Shown: in pieces, positions 60,541 through 64,000 of the stretch
Position numbering within the stretch: the first letter of the stretch is position 1
Layout of the letters: every line of letters starts with the position of its first letter
NCBI GenBank assembly: GCA_029532415.1
Contig: JAQOTA010000019.1
Span: 1-64,000 of the forward strand
Direction of reading: 5' to 3'
Length of the DNA: 64,000 nucleotides
From: Marasmius tenuissimus
Lineage: Eukaryota > Basidiomycota > Agaricomycetes > Agaricales > Marasmiaceae
Notes under the pieces: model-generated
Database searches by the model: none
Seen by the model: the letters and a program-made list of their open reading frames with translations, nothing else
Told to the model about the DNA's origin: nothing
Translations under genes and position numbers: made by a program

Positions 60541-62100
60541 CGTGGCGGTCCAAGCTGAGATCTGTGGGCTTGGGCCTTAAAGTTTAGCGCCCGTACGCGA
60601 CTCTGACCGAAACCATCACCACACTTCTACAACGTCGCGTTTCTTCAGGCTGCAAGACCTCCAGTATGTCGCTTGAGAATAGGTTGGCGCCGTTACCCAG
60701 CTATTAGGGGGAATCGGGAAGGAATTTCGAGGTTTTTAACGTCGTTGCGATTGGTCGCTGGTCTTTCATCTCTAGGCCATTCAGTTCGTCGGTCAACAGG
60801 AACGGTCGTACATAGCTCAACGAAAGCCTCGATTGACGGAGCAAAGACGGGATCGCTTGACACGGTCACGAAACAAAGAGGACGGATAGTCCAAACCCTG
60901 TAAGGGAATCCAATGGTATGTCTCCACTTTTTCTCTGTCGTTTTTCCTTCACCTTCGTTCGGTTTGTTTTTGACGTTCTACTAGCCCATGCTGACTCTTC
61001 TATTAGTAGTTTTTGGAAGCCTACTTGAACTGGGAGCAATTGCCGTTTAATCTTGGGCTGAAAGTCAAATCCCATCGGTAGACTGCAAAAGCGGCAATCC
61101 TTCACGCCCACACGGTGTTTCTCCTCGCCATCCACCTACTCTCGTGTTTTGGCACTTATGACCTTGCGTCCAAAACTCGTCCTTGTCGCCGAATTCAAAA
61201 AATCAGTTTCATTGTCTACGCTGCCACCTCGCTGCTGCGTCCGTAGACAGAACATGACACTCCACTCGCCCTCCACTCGATTTTTGAATACCACACGAAT
61301 GTCCCAGAAACGGCAGTAATGCTGCCTATCGGTGCTGATACCGTCGTATCTCGTCCGTAGAAATAAATCGGCCCTCAGGCTCGATCTCGATACTTGGTGC
61401 AGAAGGTTGAAGAGTTGCTGGTGATAGATGCTGGTGATAGCAGGGTTCGATGGGCGGGCATCTTGACGGACTGGAACATGGGCAAGGGAAGGAAAGGATG
61501 GCGGATGGTCGCGACAGCTGGCAAGCTTGATGGGTTGATGCTCAATTGCCTGGTAGTATACGTTGGCTACTGCTCGAGATGGACGTTTCTCAGCTATGAG
61601 ACCCGTACTTCTCGTCGACTGCTTATCGCTAACGTGATGTTCACTCGACCCGTCGAGAGATTCGGATTACAAACCACTCGACCCGAACGCAGTCCTCCAG
61701 TTCGGATGTGGCTGTGGTTACTACTTGTGCGGGCGTGTCTTTGTTCGAACACCACAAGATAGATTTGTGGCCTTTTTGGACAGCTCGAGATCACTTGTTT
61801 GAAGCGAAAGCAGTCAGGGGCTGGTTGAGTAAACAACTTTCGACGGTTGTGACAACTCTCTAGGCGGCCGGAAGCGACTCGGAACGAAGAATGAAGGGCG
61901 TGAGATGGAGAGGGCGAGGAAACGACGAAGTTCATCGCGGCTGGTGTAGACTCATGCGGAGTACACGAGAGCACCGACTATCTGTCGGCACAGATCCCGA
62001 GCAGGGCCCTGAGAACGGGGTCTCGGAGGTGGGTGCTTCGATTGTTTATGTCGAGATTTGTGCTCATCGAATTCTAATGAAACAGAACACAATCGTGGGA
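60541..62100. repeat. diverged long repeat, copy 2
   Basis: Colinear partner of 54001-55250 (anchors given there). The middle is about 600 bp longer than in copy 1. No intact gene is seen. Confidence 0.65.
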
Positions 62101-62576
62101 TAGATATCAATGCTGTCAAGTCCTACCTGAATACAAGCTCATGTTGTAAATGTTGGTTTGCCTGTTGATCCACTTCCATCATCATCAAATTCCGCGGCTT
62201 CAACCACTTTACATAGACATCGCTCAATCGGAGTCAGTACTCACTACGCTCGTTACAAGAGCCAATTCATGACAGTCAGGACGAAAGTATTTCACGAGGT
62301 AGACAGTGGTTGATAGGTTGACAACAGGTTCATGATCAATTATCATATGATACGTTGGATCCGCAAAGTTTGGAACAACAAGTGAGTCGAGGCAAGGTCC
62401 AATCGAGCCAATATCAACGGAATTGCTTTGTGGAGGAGGGTATGGGTATGTGTTATAGGATTCTAGATATATAAATGATAATAAAGATGGCTAATCTATG
62501 TTTCGCAGGTTATCTTGACCTTCGAAGCGAATGCGTACCAAACTAGCAGGCCACTGCCATAGGCTCCAGGTGCCCT

Positions 62577-63593
62577 CTATTGTCTCTGCTGCGCCTCTGC
62601 ATGGAGGTCACCAATCTGCGTCGCATATCAAGAGCATAATGCACTCACCGAGCTGCGCGAACACCAACTCGAGTAGATTCTCTCGTCCTGGCGCATTCTG
62701 TGTATATCGGGAGTTGAATTTCATGATCTTCTTCATCGCGTTGTAAGTCTTCACGTTCAAAGAGAAAGGTTCCTTCAATACGACAAAGTTGATTCCTTCT
62801 GTGCAAGGCGGAGTCGTCAAGGATCCGACGTAATGGAACTTGTCCTGGCACTCGAAAGCTGTAGCGATTTTCGATAGGTCGAGCGCACCAGTGGGGGCAA
62901 TCGATCCCGGCTTTTCAACGTGCTCGATGTTCTCGGTTACGGCAGTCAGGAAGTCGGCGGTGCTGCCGTCCTCGGAAAGCTGGAAGAAGATGGCAAGGAC
63001 GACGAAGGAGCCATCTGAGGACGGCGACAACTATCAGCTCATGACTGCGGTCAATGCAATAAGCCCCAACTAGACTTACTAGCGGATTCATGAACCTGAG
63101 TGATACGGAGCTCGATCAGCGAGGTGAGCGTTATTGGCACGAAGGTAGTAGTACTCACCATATGCATTTCCATTGGGTAGTGCTCGCCATTGAGGTGGTG
63201 TTCACTCGGCGTATGGAAGTGAAATTGTCGAAGGTCAAACCGGGTGTTATTGAAGATCGTCGTTCCCGTCACGTTGGTGACTTCTAATGTGCTCCCCAGG
63301 TTCTCGAATACAGCTTCGCGGACCCAAGGAATTGAGACGTTGACAGGCGGGGAGCCAGCGACAGACCCGTTCAAGTTGATCGGCGACTGGTCGTGACCTA
63401 AACCGCAAGCAGTGTTGTTCTCGTTCATAAAACTCCACAAGAGAGGTCCAGCTTCTTCTTCGTATCCAAAGGTAGCGACTTTAACCTGTCCATTGTTGAC
63501 CTCTCGACGCAGAAGGGATGTGCCGTGAAGACAGCTACCCTGTGCGCTGAGAAATTGGGTCGCGGCAAGGAGGAGAAGCGATAACTGAAGCAT
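62577..63593 (-). CDS. secreted alpha-carbonic anhydrase
   Basis: Catalyses reversible CO2 hydration with a His-coordinated zinc (EC 4.2.1.1). Exons 63593-63159, 63095-63080, 63014-62649 and 62596-62577 sum to 279 codons. A signal peptide (MLQLSLLLLAATQFLSAQGS) is followed by NACGL-type sequence (NTACGLGHDQSPINL), then LRQFHFHTPSEHHLNGEHYP with the first two zinc His, EMHM and, in the 16 nt second exon, VHESA with the third. Later come SLTTPPCTEGINFVVLKEP and QNAPGREN. The N-glycosylation sites NGS, NVS, NVT and NNT fit secretion. Length and motifs are normal for fungal alpha-class enzymes, and the catalytic core is complete. Confidence 0.93.
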
Positions 63594-63650
63594 TGTCCTG
63601 GTGAGTGCTGGTGAATCGAACCGGTGACAATGTCATGTTAGTTTCTGCGT

Positions 63651-63658
63651 TTATATAC
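63651..63658 (-). promoter_or_regulatory. TATA-like box of carbonic anhydrase
   Basis: Read on the minus strand as GTATATAA, about 58-65 nt upstream of the ATG at 63593. The remaining 63659-64000 shows no gene. Confidence 0.45.
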
Positions 63659-64000
63659 GGACAGGGCCTGGCGGGATTCCAGAGATGGATGAGCGCCAAT
63701 GAAATTCAGCAGAAATAGATTGGGGCGGAATTTGCAAAGTCGCCCCGTCGTCCCGTAACCGATCGAGCCCTGTAAAGAGATAAGAGGTAAACGCAGCCCT
63801 GAATCCCGACCCTCATCGTCGGAGGTTGAAGTTCGTAACTACTAGTCCGGAACCTTGAAGGACGCGTCCTTCCCTCCAGAGGAGCCCGATGCCCCCAAAA
63901 CGCGTCGCAAAACCATCTGTTCATTAGGGCGTCTACTAGTAGTCTAGACCCTTGGTCGGTGCAAAGCCCAAGTGTTTGGATACACAATCCTGTATCATCT

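Noticed and set aside
1..64000. CRISPR arrays, bacterial operons, ribosome binding sites
   Set aside because: The sequence is eukaryotic with spliceosomal introns; no regularly spaced direct repeats of array type were seen.

Overview
The window looks like nuclear DNA of an agaricomycete (mushroom-forming) basidiomycete. Genes are split by many 50-65 nt introns with GT-AG and occasional GC-AG ends. The content is typical of that group: DUF6534 membrane proteins, a TET/JBP-type dioxygenase, a JmjC-type protein, an integrase-core gene, F-box-like proteins, and hAT and Ty1/copia transposons. All functional calls come from reading motifs by eye; no database search was possible.

Layout. 1-10 kb is ordinary gene space: a RhoGAP-domain gene cut by the left edge, two tandem DUF6534 membrane-protein genes, and 6-phosphogluconolactonase of the oxidative pentose phosphate pathway. 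12.2-16 kb holds a short lineage-specific gene with a premature stop and a chimeric tail, then a secreted PL4 rhamnogalacturonan lyase with many introns. 17.4-40.6 kb is an accessory block. It contains a 1,027-residue protein with a HECT-like C-terminus, a convergent TET/JBP-like dioxygenase, decayed copies of a serine-rich gene and of PCF11, an F-box-like gene, a broken JmjC gene, a 545-residue unknown protein and an intact 562-residue integrase-core (DDE) protein.

43.5-53.5 kb is one nested transposon. A hAT element has matching ends (16 bp inverted repeats with one mismatch) and a perfect 8 bp target duplication (GCATTCGC). A 6 kb Ty1/copia element with indistinguishable LTRs has inserted into its 3' flank. 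53.5-62.5 kb is relic-rich, with two diverged repeat families that recur in the window, a second copy of the short 12.2 kb gene and one conserved gene of unknown function. 62.6-63.6 kb is a secreted alpha-carbonic anhydrase.

Main themes. (1) The hAT/copia nest can be dated relatively: hAT came first, copia recently. (2) Several genes between 21 and 36 kb carry nonsense codons or short tandem-repeat indels. This suggests decay of duplicated copies, because PCF11 is normally essential, although assembly error must be excluded. (3) A TET/JBP-like enzyme, a JmjC-like enzyme and a HECT-like protein lie within 19 kb. (4) Very small exons of 5 and 16 nt are needed to read two otherwise normal secreted enzymes.
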